Shown one piece after another: positions 14,193 through 25,904 of a stretch of 64,000 nt of DNA; position 1 is the first letter of the stretch; each line of letters opens with the position of its first letter. Both the position numbers and the translations under genes were made by a program. Below the pieces are notes generated by a model, which saw only the letters and a list, made by a program, of their open reading frames with translations, was not told where the DNA came from and did no database searches. Source of the stretch: Nothopassalora personata (Eukaryota; Ascomycota; Dothideomycetes; Mycosphaerellales; Mycosphaerellaceae); NCBI GenBank assembly GCA_033816765.1, contig CM066288.1, forward strand, positions 3,596,001 to 3,660,000, in the 5' to 3' direction.

Positions 14193-15646
14193 ATGGCTCC
14201 TTCCCGAGCTCGGTGGCAAGAAGCCACACCGTCGAACAGGTATGATATGAGTCGACTTCGCAGACTCTGGCACACGTTGTCGTTCGCGTGATATTAATCG
14301 TACACCATCTTCGTGTGACACGACAAGCACGTGTTTTCTGATGTCCGCGTGCTACTTATCCTGTGCCTTTATTCACAGAATGGCTTGCTCGATACTTACA
14401 GACCATTCTACAGGATGCATTTACGCAGGCAAGCGACCCTGATGCATTGGCGTTATAACCAACTAGGTAGCCTTCCGGAGACACAAAAGGGAACTATGCA
14501 GCCACAGCAGTCCGCCGATATCTCCTCAGTGACAGGGGTCTCACCGAGCACAGACACTCTGGTCGAAGATCTCGACGGCAGTGGCAGAGCATACAATCGC
14601 CGCGACTTCCAGGAGCTTTTCAGCCTGCCGGAAACCAGCGAAAGCAGTACTGGAGGAGATAGTGAAGAAAGCGACGACTCCTTACCCAGCGTTGTCCACG
14701 TGGAGATACCCTCCAAGACTTCAGGCCTGACACCATTCGGCTACAATCGTGCGCTGGGCAACCGCATTGGAGAGCATCAGATCTCAGAGGGTGGCAGGTT
14801 CGACCTTCTCAAGTACAAGCCAACATTCATCCACGATGTGTTCATGTTGCCAGGCTCGCTGGCCAGTCTGCTCGCAAAGGGTAATTCTGATGATGGCTGC
14901 ACGTAGTGTACCGCAGGCAAGCTGACATCTCTAGGCTCTGCAGAAGATTGCGTCAAAAAGATGACCCCAGGTATCCTCGCAGGCTATCATTGCCACGTAC
15001 AACCGGACACTCTCCAGCCATGTGTGATAAAATCATTAAAGGCACATGAATACGTTCATGGCATCGTGGTGTTCGGTCTCGGCAGAGGGAGCCGCGCTTT
15101 ACTATACAAGCACTACAAGCCGTTCGCCAAACGCAAGACTGTCGAAGTGGTAGGTGATTGAAACGGACCAACCATGGGACAGTGGCTTTGTCCCTAGTTG
15201 AATGTTTGAGACAAGCTATGCATGCTGCTCTCCTTTCTGTTGTATACACAAAGTCGAAGGCATTCCCGCGTATTCGTCGAGCATAGCTGACAACCTCCTG
15301 TTTGCAGGTCGTGGAGATCGAAGTGCCAGTACAGAACTCCGGGGCTTTCGCGCGGAAGAGGCGAGCTGTGGCTGCACATGCGTTCCGCTGGCGGAATAAG
15401 CGCGAGCACTTCAATCCGGGAAGGGATGGCGAGATCTGGACTCTTGAGGACTATCTGTCGGGCAATCTTGGGCCAAGTCAGACGCTGCTCCGCATCGATC
15501 CGAACATGAGAGGTGACGAAGATGAGGATGGATACACTGGACGAGACATCGAGGAGTATGAGGTTGTGGAGGAGCGGCGAGAAGTGGTCTTCGGTTCAAC
15601 AGGCTCGCTGCAATACGATCGGGCCGATACATTTACCGGGTGGTAA
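14193..15646 (+). CDS. Gamma-glutamylcyclotransferase (AIG2)-like protein
   Basis: Proposed exons: 14193-14239, 14402-14880, 14935-15149, 15308-15646, giving 359 aa. The last two junctions are firm: they restore LLAKGSAEDCVKKMTPGILA and KTVEVVVEIEVPVQ. The first exon is tentative, since the start could instead be the ATG at 14415 or 14496. Residues about 16-140 are Ser/Thr/Glu-rich and look disordered. The fold begins at about 155 with FIHDVFMLPGSLASLLAKG, followed by AGYHCHVQPDTLQPCVIKS and HGIVVFGLGRGSRALLYKHY, the pattern of GGCT/AIG2 proteins. The usual YGxL loop reads LPGSL, and I cannot find the catalytic Glu of the LDxxEG motif, so enzyme activity is doubtful. Role unknown. Confidence 0.65.
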
Positions 15647-15806
15647 CAGCATGTGCTATCAGACGGTCTACTAATGGATTTGTTGACCCACACTCTTTTG
15701 CCAGGGTCCTGGCATTGCTGATATTCCATGATTTACCCTGCTCGCGACTTCGGGCCACATGTTCCATTTCAAGCCAGGCCAGTGGTCAGCCCAGTTGTAT
15801 TGTCGC

Positions 15807-17220
15807 TCACAGCTGGTTACCTTCACCCTTCCATCCCACCTTCAGGTACTCTTCGATGTCGGCTAGAAGTTCATTTGGCTTCTCCATCGCCTGTGAGTCT
15901 CGGTCAGTGTGGTCACATTGGTGTAAGGAGCCAGTCGCTGCCTTACCGCAAAGTGGCCTCCAGTCTCGTGGACAGACGCAGACACAAGGTTGCAGCTCGT
16001 TGCGACCCAGCTCTTCGGCATGGGCACAAGTTCTTTCGGGAAGAAGGAGTATCCTGATGGCTTCTGGACGTACGGCCGCTCGCGTCCACGACCGCTTACC
16101 TTTGCGATGCGAGGGCGCTCGTCATCGCCGGACAACTACAAGGTCAGCGATGTACCTGAGGCAATGACGAATCTAAACTTACACCGCGGTATGGGTAAAT
16201 GCATCTCGGGAAGGTATCCGTCATCCAGTAAAGCGTCACGCTCTCCAGGATCAGATCGAGCGGTGGATCTTCGTCTGACCACTCCAGGAACTTTTCGCCG
16301 ATCCAGCTGAGCAATGCGATAGGACTGGCACTGAGACAGTGTCCAATGGTTGCTGTACGTGTTCCATGCTCATGTGAGTAAGCTGCACCAACTTCGCGGA
16401 ACCACAAGCCTCTCGGCAAGGCATCTTCCTCAACCTTCGACATTGACAGCTCGTCCGCGTTCTTCGGGCGCGGTAGTGGGGCGAAGTTAAGGTGCATGCC
16501 CTTGCAAGCATCGTCATGGGCCGCTTGGTGGCGACTGATGAAGCTTCCTAGGTCGCCACCCTGTGCAATGTAACCAGAGCTGAAGCCCAGTCCGATCATG
16601 AGATTATTCAGAGCCTCTGCAGCGTTCTCCAAACCATAGTCTCCCTTCAATGGTGGTCCTGACGAGTAAGCGTAGCCCGGGATACTCGGTACGATTACGT
16701 TGTATGGTAGGTCTTGTGGACTGTACTTCTGCTTCAGGAGGTCCAGAATCTGTAAGAACTCGAGGAAGCTGCCTGGCCAGCCATGGTAGAGCGCGAGAGG
16801 AATGGCATCCTTCTTCTCGGAGAAGAGAGCTACGAAGTGAACAGTCAAATCGTTACCCACGTCGTCTTTGACTTGAGCTGTGAAGTTTGGATAGCTGTTG
16901 ATCTTGTCCTCTTGCTTCCTCCAATCGAAGCTATTCAGCCAGTGCTCCTTCGCGTCGAGGATCCAGTCTCTCGGCACACCGTATCGACGCTCGACTGACT
17001 TGTCAGAGTTCTCGTAGTTGGCAGGAGCCACTGGCGAAAGCTTGACCAATGTTTTGAAGTCTTGCAACTTCTGCTCGTCGACATGAGCCTTGAACGGCTT
17101 CACATCGAGCTTCACGCCCGAGGGAAGCTTGCTGTAGTCCGCCATTGTGCTGAAGGTGGCGGTTGTTGTTGTTGGTGAAAGTTGTCTCTCAAAGGAAAGA
17201 AGTCTTCGGAGAGCGTTCAT
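15807..17220 (-). CDS. Epoxide hydrolase (alpha/beta hydrolase with EHN domain)
   Basis: Three exons: 17220-16183, 16135-15947, 15890-15807 (introns 47 and 56 nt), 436 aa. Residues about 36-150 are the N-terminal epoxide hydrolase (EHN) domain, and the alpha/beta-hydrolase core follows. The oxyanion motif HGWP is near 145, the nucleophile is the Asp of QGGDLGS near 222, and the catalytic His is His407 in ETGGHFAAMEKP. The family opens epoxides to diols by an ester intermediate, for detoxification or in secondary metabolism. The first 25 residues (MNALRRLLSFERQ...) are basic and Ser/Thr-rich like a mitochondrial presequence; a second ATG at residue 26 (MADYSKLP) would give a cytosolic form. 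In most members the nucleophile motif reads GGDWGS, so the Leu here is a small deviation. Confidence 0.9.
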
Positions 17221-18475
17221 GAGTGGTGTTTATATATGGGCTGAAGAAACCCTAGTGCTCAGCATCATGTTGCAGTGATGGAGCACATTTATGTGGAGCT
17301 CCTGCCTTGTCTGCACCTCGGGACTCCTGACACTTTGTTTGGTGGGGCACTCCTGCTGCTGCATCCTAGGAGCGCGACCTCGACGCTGAAAAGGATGTGA
17401 AGACGCTTCGCACTTCGCATTGAACGATATGCAGTCTCATACGGCTCTTCATTGGTACAGCGGTCTGGGATACAGCACGGCTCAGGTGGTACGGCTGCGG
17501 AGTATGCATAGTCAAGCTTACAAACGACAAGTCGGTGTCTCGAAGCGGACAGGAGAATGATTAATACCCAAGCGCAGTTCTTCGAGCTCTTGCTTCATCT
17601 GATGGAATCGCTTCCCATGGAAGCACAGATGGCACGGCGTTGAAGACCGCATGCGGTGTTCAGGTCACTGTTTTGGGCTGGAGGTTCGCTGAAAATACTG
17701 CAGACTGCTCTTTCATACCAATAGGCAGCTTGGCCCTTGTGAGAACATCCGTACAATTTGCATGCTGCAAGAAAACTCCAACTGCCCATCACACAGCCTT
17801 TCCTGTTTTGATCGTACGAGGACGTGTCGTTGACGCCACGACGAGAGAGAGCGACGTCAATTGAAGAATGATGCTATGAGCGGAGCGGAGGAGAGTTCGA
17901 CCGCATGCCCTGTCCTTCTTGCAAACGCCAAAGTAATACCGGGCCTTGTTACAGGCGCGTTACCCAATCAAGATGGGAACGCGAACCAGGGTTGCGAGGG
18001 TCAGTATCATTGTATGGACAATTCCATTATTCTTGCAATATTGAAGTTATCGTGGCGAGGCTTGGTACCTGATTAACCGCCTTAAAACGTTATCAGTAGA
18101 TAAAGTATATAATATTCGTCTACGACTCGATTTGAAGTCCTGTCATTGTCGATGACGCTGCAAGCAATCTGCTTCTTGTGCCACGCGGTTCAATACCAAC
18201 TTTACCCCTGCGGCTACATGGCGCGATGCTTCGAATATCGTAATAGACCGTCATACGCTTTACGAAGAGCTTCGGCGTCAAGAAAATTTATACCCGGATT
18301 TGAAGTACCACTTCATCGACCTACCTTGCCTGCGGCGCAATTGATTGTCCACCTCGTTGCAGAACCTTCACGTCAAAAGAGCACTACAAGGCCGTCAGCG
18401 ATCATAACATCGAATATACACACTCGCGTGAGGACAGCAATATTCGACACGACATCCCAGATCTGAATCTTCGCG
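17221..18475. other. Divergent intergenic region, 1.25 kb
   Basis: Lies between the start of the epoxide hydrolase gene and the start of the oxidoreductase gene, so it holds both promoters. Bases around 18065-18120 are locally AT-rich. A 106-codon plus-strand frame ends at 18466, just before the oxidoreductase ATG, but has no domain. No repeat or RNA gene recognised. Confidence 0.4.
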
Positions 18476-19617
18476 ATGGCCGAATCCCACATACCTGCCA
18501 CAATGAAAGCATGGCAATACTCGTCGACGAAGGGTGGCCTCGAGAAGAACCTCAAAATTAATGAATCTGCTCCATTGCCCAAGCCCAAGTCGGATCAACA
18601 TCTGATACAGGTCATTGCCGCTGCTCTCAACCCAGGTTGGTCCATTTCTGTCCTTGAAACCAGCTCCAACACATACTGATAGCACTCACAAGTCGACTAC
18701 AAACCTCAAGAAATCCCACTAGTCACTCGTTTGCTGATACCGAAACCTGCAACTCCGGGCATTGATGTTGTGGGCAAGGTTGTACGACCCGCAGACGGCA
18801 GTGAAGTTCGACCCGGGCAGATAGTCTTCGGTGCCTCCGGCACAGGAGTTCTCGCTGGAGGTGCATTGGCAGGTTTTGCTGCTGCAAAGAAAGATGCCGT
18901 GGCCGTCCTACCGGAAGGGTTAGATCCCATCTGGGGTGCTACCGCCGGTGTAGCTGGACTTACAGCTCACCAAAGCATAGTTCCTTATGTCAAAGAGGGC
19001 TCCAATGTCTTCATCAACGGTGGCAGCGGAGGCACAGGTGTTTTTGGTATCCAGTTGGCCAAAGCTAAAGGATGTTATGTGACTACCAGCTGCTCGACAC
19101 CGAATGTAGATCTGTGCAGGAGCTTGGGCGCTGATGAAGTGATTGACTACAAGAAGCAAAGTGTGCTTGGCGCGCTGAAAGCCAGCGGGAGGAAGTATGT
19201 TGCCCGAACGCTGCAACACCTGGAGGTTATGCTGACACTCCTTGAAGGTACGACCATGTTGTCGATAATGTTGGTCATACCCCAGAGCTATTTTGGAAAT
19301 GCCATGAGTACACAAACCCCAAGGCCATCTTTGTCCAGGTTGGAGCCTCCGTCTCGCTCCGTTTCGCTCTTGAAGGTGCAGCAATGCGGCTGCTGCCTGG
19401 CTTCTTCGGTGGAGGCGAACGGAAGCTGCAGGGTTTCTTCGCGGAGTTCAAGACTGAGGATTTGGCTGACATTGGCCGGATGATGAAAATTGGTCAAGTC
19501 AAGCCGGTGATTGATACCAAATTCAGATTCGAAGATGCACCGAAAGCGTTCGAAAGGCTCAAGACGGGTCGAGCAAAGGGAAAGGTCGTGGTCGAGGTCG
19601 GTACTGATTCCGCATAG
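18476..19617 (+). CDS. Zinc-independent medium-chain dehydrogenase/reductase
   Basis: Three exons: 18476-18635, 18693-19194, 19248-19617 (introns 57 and 53 nt), 343 aa. Splicing restores the family strings AALNPVDYK and RKYDHVVDNVG. The N-terminal GroES-like half (about 8-130) contains LNPVDYK and TPGIDVVGKV; the NAD(P)-binding Rossmann half has NGGSGGTGVFGIQLAKAKG near 170-190. The structural and catalytic zinc-ligand cysteines of classical alcohol dehydrogenases are absent, which places it with quinone oxidoreductase, enoyl reductase and RTN4IP1-type enzymes. It would use NADPH to reduce a double bond or quinone; the substrate is unknown. Divergent from the epoxide hydrolase, which may be coincidence. 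Confidence 0.88.
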
Positions 19618-20039
19618 CTTATCTATCTCAAACCGACGGCATCGTCACTGCTTTTACGGGTGGGCTGCAAAGTACGAAGGATATATCTGTCGCACGAGTA
19701 AAGCCGACATCTCCATATCGCTTAGCAGACGCGAATGTAGCCTTTGAGGACGTCACTGAAAGAGAGAGACAGATAACTCCTGTACCTGAGTAATGTCCCG
19801 TGTGGAAATTCACGATCGCGATGACAAGGATCTGCGTCTGGGCGATCGCGGGCCCGCAATTGACTCGCGTAACTTAGCTTGAGAAGCTCACCTTCAGAGC
19901 TTCCACCGTTCAACACAAACACCGTCGCCCTTCCCACACCACAAACCGACTTTTCTTGACAGATCCATCGCTGCGAATCCGCGCTGCTGAGAGTCTCGAT
20001 CAACACCTCGCGCGCGACAGCGCCACCGCCTCCATCGAC
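19618..20039. other. Short intergenic region before EDC4
   Basis: 422 bases on the plus strand between the oxidoreductase stop and the EDC4 start. The last 100 bases are CA-rich, like a fungal 5' leader. Nothing else recognised. Confidence 0.4.
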
Positions 20040-23000
20040 ATGGCGGATCTCGCAGAACTATTTGCCAGAGTGAAGGCACAGTCCGCCGAAGGACAGCAGC
20101 AGCAAGCACAATCCTCACTCTGGGTAGCACAACAACAGCAGCAACACCAGCAGCCGAACATAGCCTCGCCCATCTTCTCACCACCTGTACAAACATCGAA
20201 CCCGCGTCAGTCGACCGACACTCTCAGTCCAGCCAATCCAGCTTCGACCGCCGGCACACTAGGCCCCGGTCCAGCTCCAGATTTGAACAGAACCAATAAC
20301 CTTCTGAATCTGTTGAAATTTAACAGTCAGTCGGGCCAGCAGCAGCCTCAGGGCCAAGCAGGTCCAATGGCAAACCTTCAGAACGTGGGAGGCAATCGCC
20401 CATCCTCGATGAATGTGGTCCCTAGAGTTGTCTCTCGTAGCAGCAGTCACCACGAGCCGCAACGTCCACTGTCAGCTGCTGACTTGGTCTCGAATCTCCA
20501 ACGTCACTCATCATCTGTTCAGCAGCCGTCGCCACTCACGGCAGGCGGGGCAGAGAGACCAGACGCGCAGAGGACTGCCAGTGGCAATCCACAGGACTTT
20601 CTGCTGAACCTGCTCAAGAAGCCACACTCACATGCTGAGGCTGCAGCACCGATTCATCAGTCCGCAGCGGCAGAAGTGAAGCAAAAGGCGGATATCGAGG
20701 CATTGACACAGGACATGGCACAGGCATCCGTCGAGACTTCCCCGCAGCCTCGCTCACACCGCGAGTCCACTCCTGTCCGCCAATTCGGTAGCCCAGCCGC
20801 CGCAACCTCGCCGTTCGAGCCACCACAGCCGTCAAAGGCTTCCATGTTCGCCTACCGCAATCCGTTCGATGAGCTCCATTCGTCCTCCCCACTCAATCGA
20901 GACCGCACACCGCAGCCTGAGCAGCAAGCACAGGCAGTCCATGCTGTGCAGCCCAAGAAGATCGAGATTCTCAAGCACAACCGCGATGCCTCATCCAACA
21001 ACAATGGCGATTCGGCAGCACCGGCTTCGAAGAGCAGGAAGTTGGAATCGGAGGACACCGCTTCGATGGTCGCTGTGCAGACTAAGCCACATCAGAGTGT
21101 CTCGGAAGCTCTTGAGGGCGTTGGTGAGGAAGTCGACAAGCAGGTTGAGCAAGCCCTTGCACAGGCCGGCAAGAAAGCCACTGCTCGCAAGGCAGCTCCG
21201 ACTGCAGGAGACACTACCAGTGTCGAACCCAAAGTCTCGAAAGAGAATACTGGTAGCGACGGCGTTGACTCTAGTTGGGAAAGCGCTGAAGACGATAGGC
21301 AAGAGTCCGCTGTGGAAGTCTACAACTTTCCCATGAAACCATTTGTGTCTCTACAGATCAAGGCCACCAAGCCAGCGCGGCCCGTCCGCCAGGATAACTT
21401 CATGGTCATCGCCCAGCTCAAGAAGGAATTTGATCAGATCGATCGCTGCCTTGTCACCGCCAGCCAGACTCATATAGTGTATGCTCAGGTTGCGACGAAG
21501 AAGGACAACGGCGGGTTCCGTATCATCCGACAGGATACCGGCGACCACAAGCAGGTCTTCCGCTCGAGTGGAGAGCGTATCTTCAACGTCCAGCTGTGCT
21601 CGTCTCCGGCAAGCAGCAGCGATGTTGAGACAGTGCTCGGAACGGGCGTCAATGGCTCTGTCTTCTGGACTTCACTTGGCAAGACTCGTGGTGACCTGTT
21701 TCCTGACGATGACGTTGAAGGCCAGGGCTTTGTTCTTCCACCGGTGCACACAGCAGAGGAGAACATCTCAGGCTCACCTGTCAAGACTCGAGTTAAAATG
21801 AGCTCGCGGCACCCAGAGTACTTCGCTGTTGCCCGAGGCAAGCAGATCTACATTGTATCTCCGGAAGTTGCCAAGGACCAAGCATATGGCTCCAGGGATC
21901 GCAAGGTTGATAGCGAAAAGTTGTTCAACGAACACAGCCCGAAGATCAACACTGGAAAAGCGGGCAAGGACTTTTGCTTCAGTGAAGATGACTCCGTCAT
22001 TGTCAGCCTCGATAAGAACGGGCGGTTCAAGTTTTGGGACATCCGCGATCTGACAGCACGCGTTGGCAACGCCACACCGGATGCTACCGAGCTCAAGGAG
22101 CCGTTGTGGACGCTGAACGCGGCGGCCTCTGGCACGAAGCCAGACGAGAAACCATCCGTCTCGTCCATCATGTTCTTGGACAAGGAGAGGCCTGTCGCCA
22201 AAGGTGCCGCTCTGCGTTACATGATCATCGGATTCAAGCAGAATCACATTCTTCAATTGTGGGATCTTGGTCTGGGTAAAGCCGTGCAGGAGATTCGCTT
22301 CCCACACGAGAAAGACAGCGACGGCATCTGCAGCATCAGTTATCACCCAAAGACGGGCATTGTTGCTGTAGGTCACCCTACCAGAAACAGCATCTACTTC
22401 GTCCACCTCAGTGCACCCAAGTACAACATTTCGGCAATGGAGCAAGCCAAGTACATCAGCATGTTGTCTCGCAACGATCCCGGTCTACCAAAGCCCGAGA
22501 GCACAGCTATCATGAGTGGACTTAGAGAGTTCTCTTTTGCCAAGGTTGGACAGCTCAGGTCCGTTGACATGCTCAGAACCCCGGTGGAGAATGCCAGCGA
22601 ACGTGGCACCGCCGAGGAGACCCTCTTCGAGCTTTACACTATGCACTCGAAGGGTGTGGTCGGAATCAGCATCAAGCGAGATGATCTCGGCTGGGATGCA
22701 CAGAGCAAGATGGTCAATGGCAAGGATGGTCTTAAGGAGGGTGTAATTGAGGTGCTGGATCTCCAACAACCTCCCAAGCTACCAGTCTCGACCGCCCAGT
22801 CGAGCAACGGCGACAACACGCCGAAGTCGTCTTCGAAGCCAGCCTCCCTCAAGAAAGCAGAGCCTACGTCACAGCCCACTTCGTTAAAGTCGGAAATCAA
22901 GAAGGAGCGTGTGCACTCACCGGTGCCACCAGCTAATGGTCTACCTCGCATGGCCTCGCCCGAGCCGCCGAACAGACCTCTACCACAGGTTCCTGCCAAC

Positions 23001-24340
23001 CCGCCACTTGTCACGCCAGAGTCGTACTCCCAGACTGCACAACGCGCCAAGTCTCCTGCCAAGGTTCCAGCAACTGCGGACGTTGCAGAAGCTGCGAAGA
23101 CAATGATTGTATCGCCACGCGGCAGTCAACCCTCTTTAGCAGCCACAGCAAACGCTGATCCCGCGGAGCTCCAGTCTATGCTTGATCGACAGTTCGGCTC
23201 GCTGTACCAGCGAATCGAGTCTGACAAGCGCGTCACCGATGCTGCCTCGTCGGCCAAGCAGGACGCACTTCTGCGCCTGGTCGAGTCGGCCTTGACTGAG
23301 AACGTCGATAGAAGCCTGACTAGCATCATCGCCACCCGCATCGAGCAAGATGTCGTTCCCACCCTCACCGAAGTCACGAGCAAGGTAGTCGACCGCAAGA
23401 TCGCGGAGTCGCTGCCACAGCAGCTGAACACAAGTGTTGCCGCTGCCATGAAGTCGACTCTCTCAGGCACACTACAGAAGGCTCTGCAAGACAAGGACGT
23501 GCACCGCACCATTTCTGACATCACCGCAAACGCTGTGGCAGCCAAGGTGCAGCAGCAAGTCTCGACTATGCTCGCACAAAACCTACCAAACATGGCTATG
23601 CAGGCGTCGCAGAAGATGGTCGCTGATCTTGAGAAGCGCATGGCCCAACAACAGCTCTCAGCCGAGAAGCAGCGTCAACAAGACAACGCGAAGATTGAAG
23701 AGCTGTCAAGCATTGTGCGCAGTCTCTCTACGACCATGCAGAACATGGCTACTAGTCAGTCTGCCTTCCAAGAACAGATCCTGAAGATGCAGCGCGAGAA
23801 CAAGTTCGATGCCCAGTCGCACAAGGCGAGCCCATCCGCGGATGTTCCTGACCCGCAGAAGGAGGCCGAAGACGCTGAAATCGCCGACATGACACAAAAG
23901 CTAGTGGATGGCAAGTACGAAGAGGCGACTATTCAAGTAAGTGAACCTGCGACAAACTTTGACGCATGATGCTAACATTGCCCTAGTGGATCTCTTCCGA
24001 CAGACAGGCTGAGATCTTCGACAAGCTCTTCGTCCGTGTCAACCCAAGCTATCTGCAGTCGGTCCCGCCACTCGTCGCGTTGACGGTCTCTGCTGCCATC
24101 ACCTCGAGCTTCGACACCCTTGTCAGCGACCGTCTCGAGTGGCTCGGCCGTGTCCTCAGCTCGATCGACATGACAGACGCAGACATTAGGGATGTCGCGC
24201 CTAAGATCATGGACGTGCTGTCACAGCGTCTCCAGGGCGCATACATGTCGATCTCGGAGAACACGCCCAACGATCCTGCACTCCGAACCATCAGCCACCT
24301 CAACAAGCAGGTCAACGAGATTCGGCGTCTGGCGCAGTGA
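20040..24340 (+). CDS. edc4: Enhancer of mRNA decapping 4 (EDC4/Ge-1) homologue
   Basis: Two exons, 20040-23936 and 23987-24340, around a 50-nt intron (GTAAGT..CTAG), giving 1416 aa. I start at ATG 20040 (MADLAELFARVKAQ); the frame extends upstream only through a TTG. Residues 1-440 are Q/S/P-rich and low in complexity, with a LLNLLKF short motif. About 450-900 form a WD40-like propeller (FMVIAQLKKEFDQIDRCLV onward). A disordered linker follows, then long helices with a coiled coil (about 1190-1260), and the conserved C-terminal helical repeat region (VNPSYLQSVPPLVALTVSAA) in the second exon. This is the layout of EDC4/Ge-1/Varicose and fission yeast Pdc1, the scaffold that joins Dcp1-Dcp2 in P-bodies. 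The window also holds SCD6. Confidence 0.88.
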
Positions 24341-24544
24341 CTAAGTGTTGCTAGCCGCAAAGGTATTGAAATGGTAGTATGAGCACTTGATGAGGAGGAA
24401 CATCAGGGTATCGAGCCTTCCTGAGGACGCTAACGGAGGCCTGATAGCCTCTATATGCTTACAGATGGCTTTCTGAATGAGCATGAGGAGCATAGCGAAG
24501 GGCGTTCACATAACAGGAAGCTAGATTAATGACTGTACATTGCC

Positions 24545-25602
24545 CTAATACCCCATTTCCTTGTTGAAGGCATCTACGATGCGCCTAGCTGCTGTCACTA
24601 TCTCAACTGCACCTGGACTGTCACTGTGACAGCAAAGCGAGATTTGGTCGTGGGCATTGATTGGCAGCTCGACATTCTCCCCAGTGACAGCTGTGACACT
24701 CGAGTTTCGGACCTGGCTGGATATGTGTTTCTCTGTTTCCTCTGGTTTCCACGCCTTCTTTTTCCGATCAATAACCAGTCGGCCATCTTTGCTGTACTTA
24801 ACATCCCCATACCTACCCGAAATCAGCTGAGCGCCCAATGTGGTTGGCATACTTGGCACGACTTACAGCTCTGCTGTGAACGGAAGCCCCAGTTCTCCGG
24901 CAACCTTTTCGTGGAATGTTCTGACAAATGCGTGTTAGCCTGGCTCTGTAACAACGACTGATCGCATACCCGGCAAGGCCGAACACTCGCACACCCTTCG
25001 GCACACCTGCATACACCGCGCGGCAGACCTCTTCATCTCGATACATCATGCCGTACAAGACACCGTGTGGTTTGACATGATGAAGCGCCACGCCCTCTGC
25101 ATCAAGGAAGCCCTGGAGAGCTCCGACTTGGTAGCGGACCATGGCTGTGAGCTCTTCGGGCGTAAGCTTCATCTCTCGTCGCCCGAAGCCTTGGATGTCT
25201 GGAAGGCCGGGATGTGCTCCGGCTTTGATGTTGTGCTGCTTTACGAGCTTTACGGTTTGCTGCATGATCAGAGGGTCGCCGGCATGGAAGCCGCATGCTA
25301 TCTGCGGAGGTTCAGTATGTCGATCAAAGGATGATAACATGAGGACAAGTCTGACGTTGGCATGATCAATCATGGGGATCAGTTCTTCATCTGGGCCGCA
25401 TTTGAAGTTGCCGTAGCCTTCGCCCAGGTCCACCTATCGAAGACTGCCGTGTAAGTGGCACCCTTCGCGGACCTTCACTGCTAGGCGATTGTTCCATGTG
25501 GTAAGATGCCGGGACCTACATTGATGTGCTGGACAATATGAGTCTCGGTGCAGTATATCAGAGGCCTTTTTGACCTACCACTTTCTTGTTGATTGGAGCC
25601 AT
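24545..25602 (-). CDS. lamB: LamB/YcsF family lactam utilisation protein
   Basis: Six exons: 25602-25579, 25528-25520, 25433-25356, 25301-24970, 24920-24867, 24812-24545, 254 aa, the usual length. Exon 2 is only 9 nt (His-Ile-Asn); it is needed to complete INVDLGEG, matching the conserved N-[AV]-DLGE start of the family. Every other junction restores a family string: HANIACGFHAGDP, FGLAGTFHEKVAGELG, TAELYGDVKY. The family is a TIM-barrel-like hydrolase component: bacterial PxpA works with PxpB/PxpC in ATP-dependent 5-oxoproline opening, and A. nidulans lamB is needed for growth on 2-pyrrolidinone. It is divergent from the lamA-type gene and shares its promoter, just as in A. nidulans. Likely cytosolic. 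Confidence 0.92.
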
Positions 25603-25719
25603 AGCCGGTGTTTTGGTCAAGTAGTGATCAATGGAGAAGTGGAAATGCCACAGACGATCGACTCAGCATGTTGTATGCCTTGCCTGACGTTGGCCGGTAT
25701 CGATACAGCGTCAACCTGC

Positions 25720-25725
25720 CTATCT
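25720..25725 (-). promoter_or_regulatory. Candidate AreA (GATA factor) site
   Basis: AGATAG on the minus strand, fitting HGATAR, within the lamB/lamA promoter. Short sites like this occur by chance, so weight comes only from the context. Confidence 0.35.
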
Positions 25726-25763
25726 GAGCTCATCGAACGTAACGCCCCTCACTTGGGAGGAGG

Positions 25764-25769
25764 TTATCA
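25764..25769 (-). promoter_or_regulatory. Candidate AreA (GATA factor) site
   Basis: TGATAA on the minus strand, fitting HGATAR, 39 bp from the other candidate site in the same promoter. Confidence 0.35.
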
Positions 25770-25904
25770 GCGGAGGAGCATCATCCGCCGTGCCGGGATG
25801 ATGGGTCTGCAGCAGAGGTAAAGTGCCGAGCTACAAGAGAACGAACAGTGTCGCTGAGCCGGCTTGTAATCGGTCATGCGAAGAGTTTGACGACACTGTA
25901 GAAG

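Larger units (their letters stand above)
25603..25904. promoter_or_regulatory. Shared lamB/lamA divergent promoter with GATA-factor sites
   Basis: The 302 bp between the two start codons must drive both genes. Two sites fit the HGATAR consensus of the nitrogen regulator AreA: AGATAG on the minus strand (25720-25725) and TGATAA on the minus strand (25764-25769). In A. nidulans the lam genes answer to nitrogen supply and to the omega-amino-acid activator AmdR; AreA control here is inferred. I did not identify an AmdR site. Confidence 0.55.
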
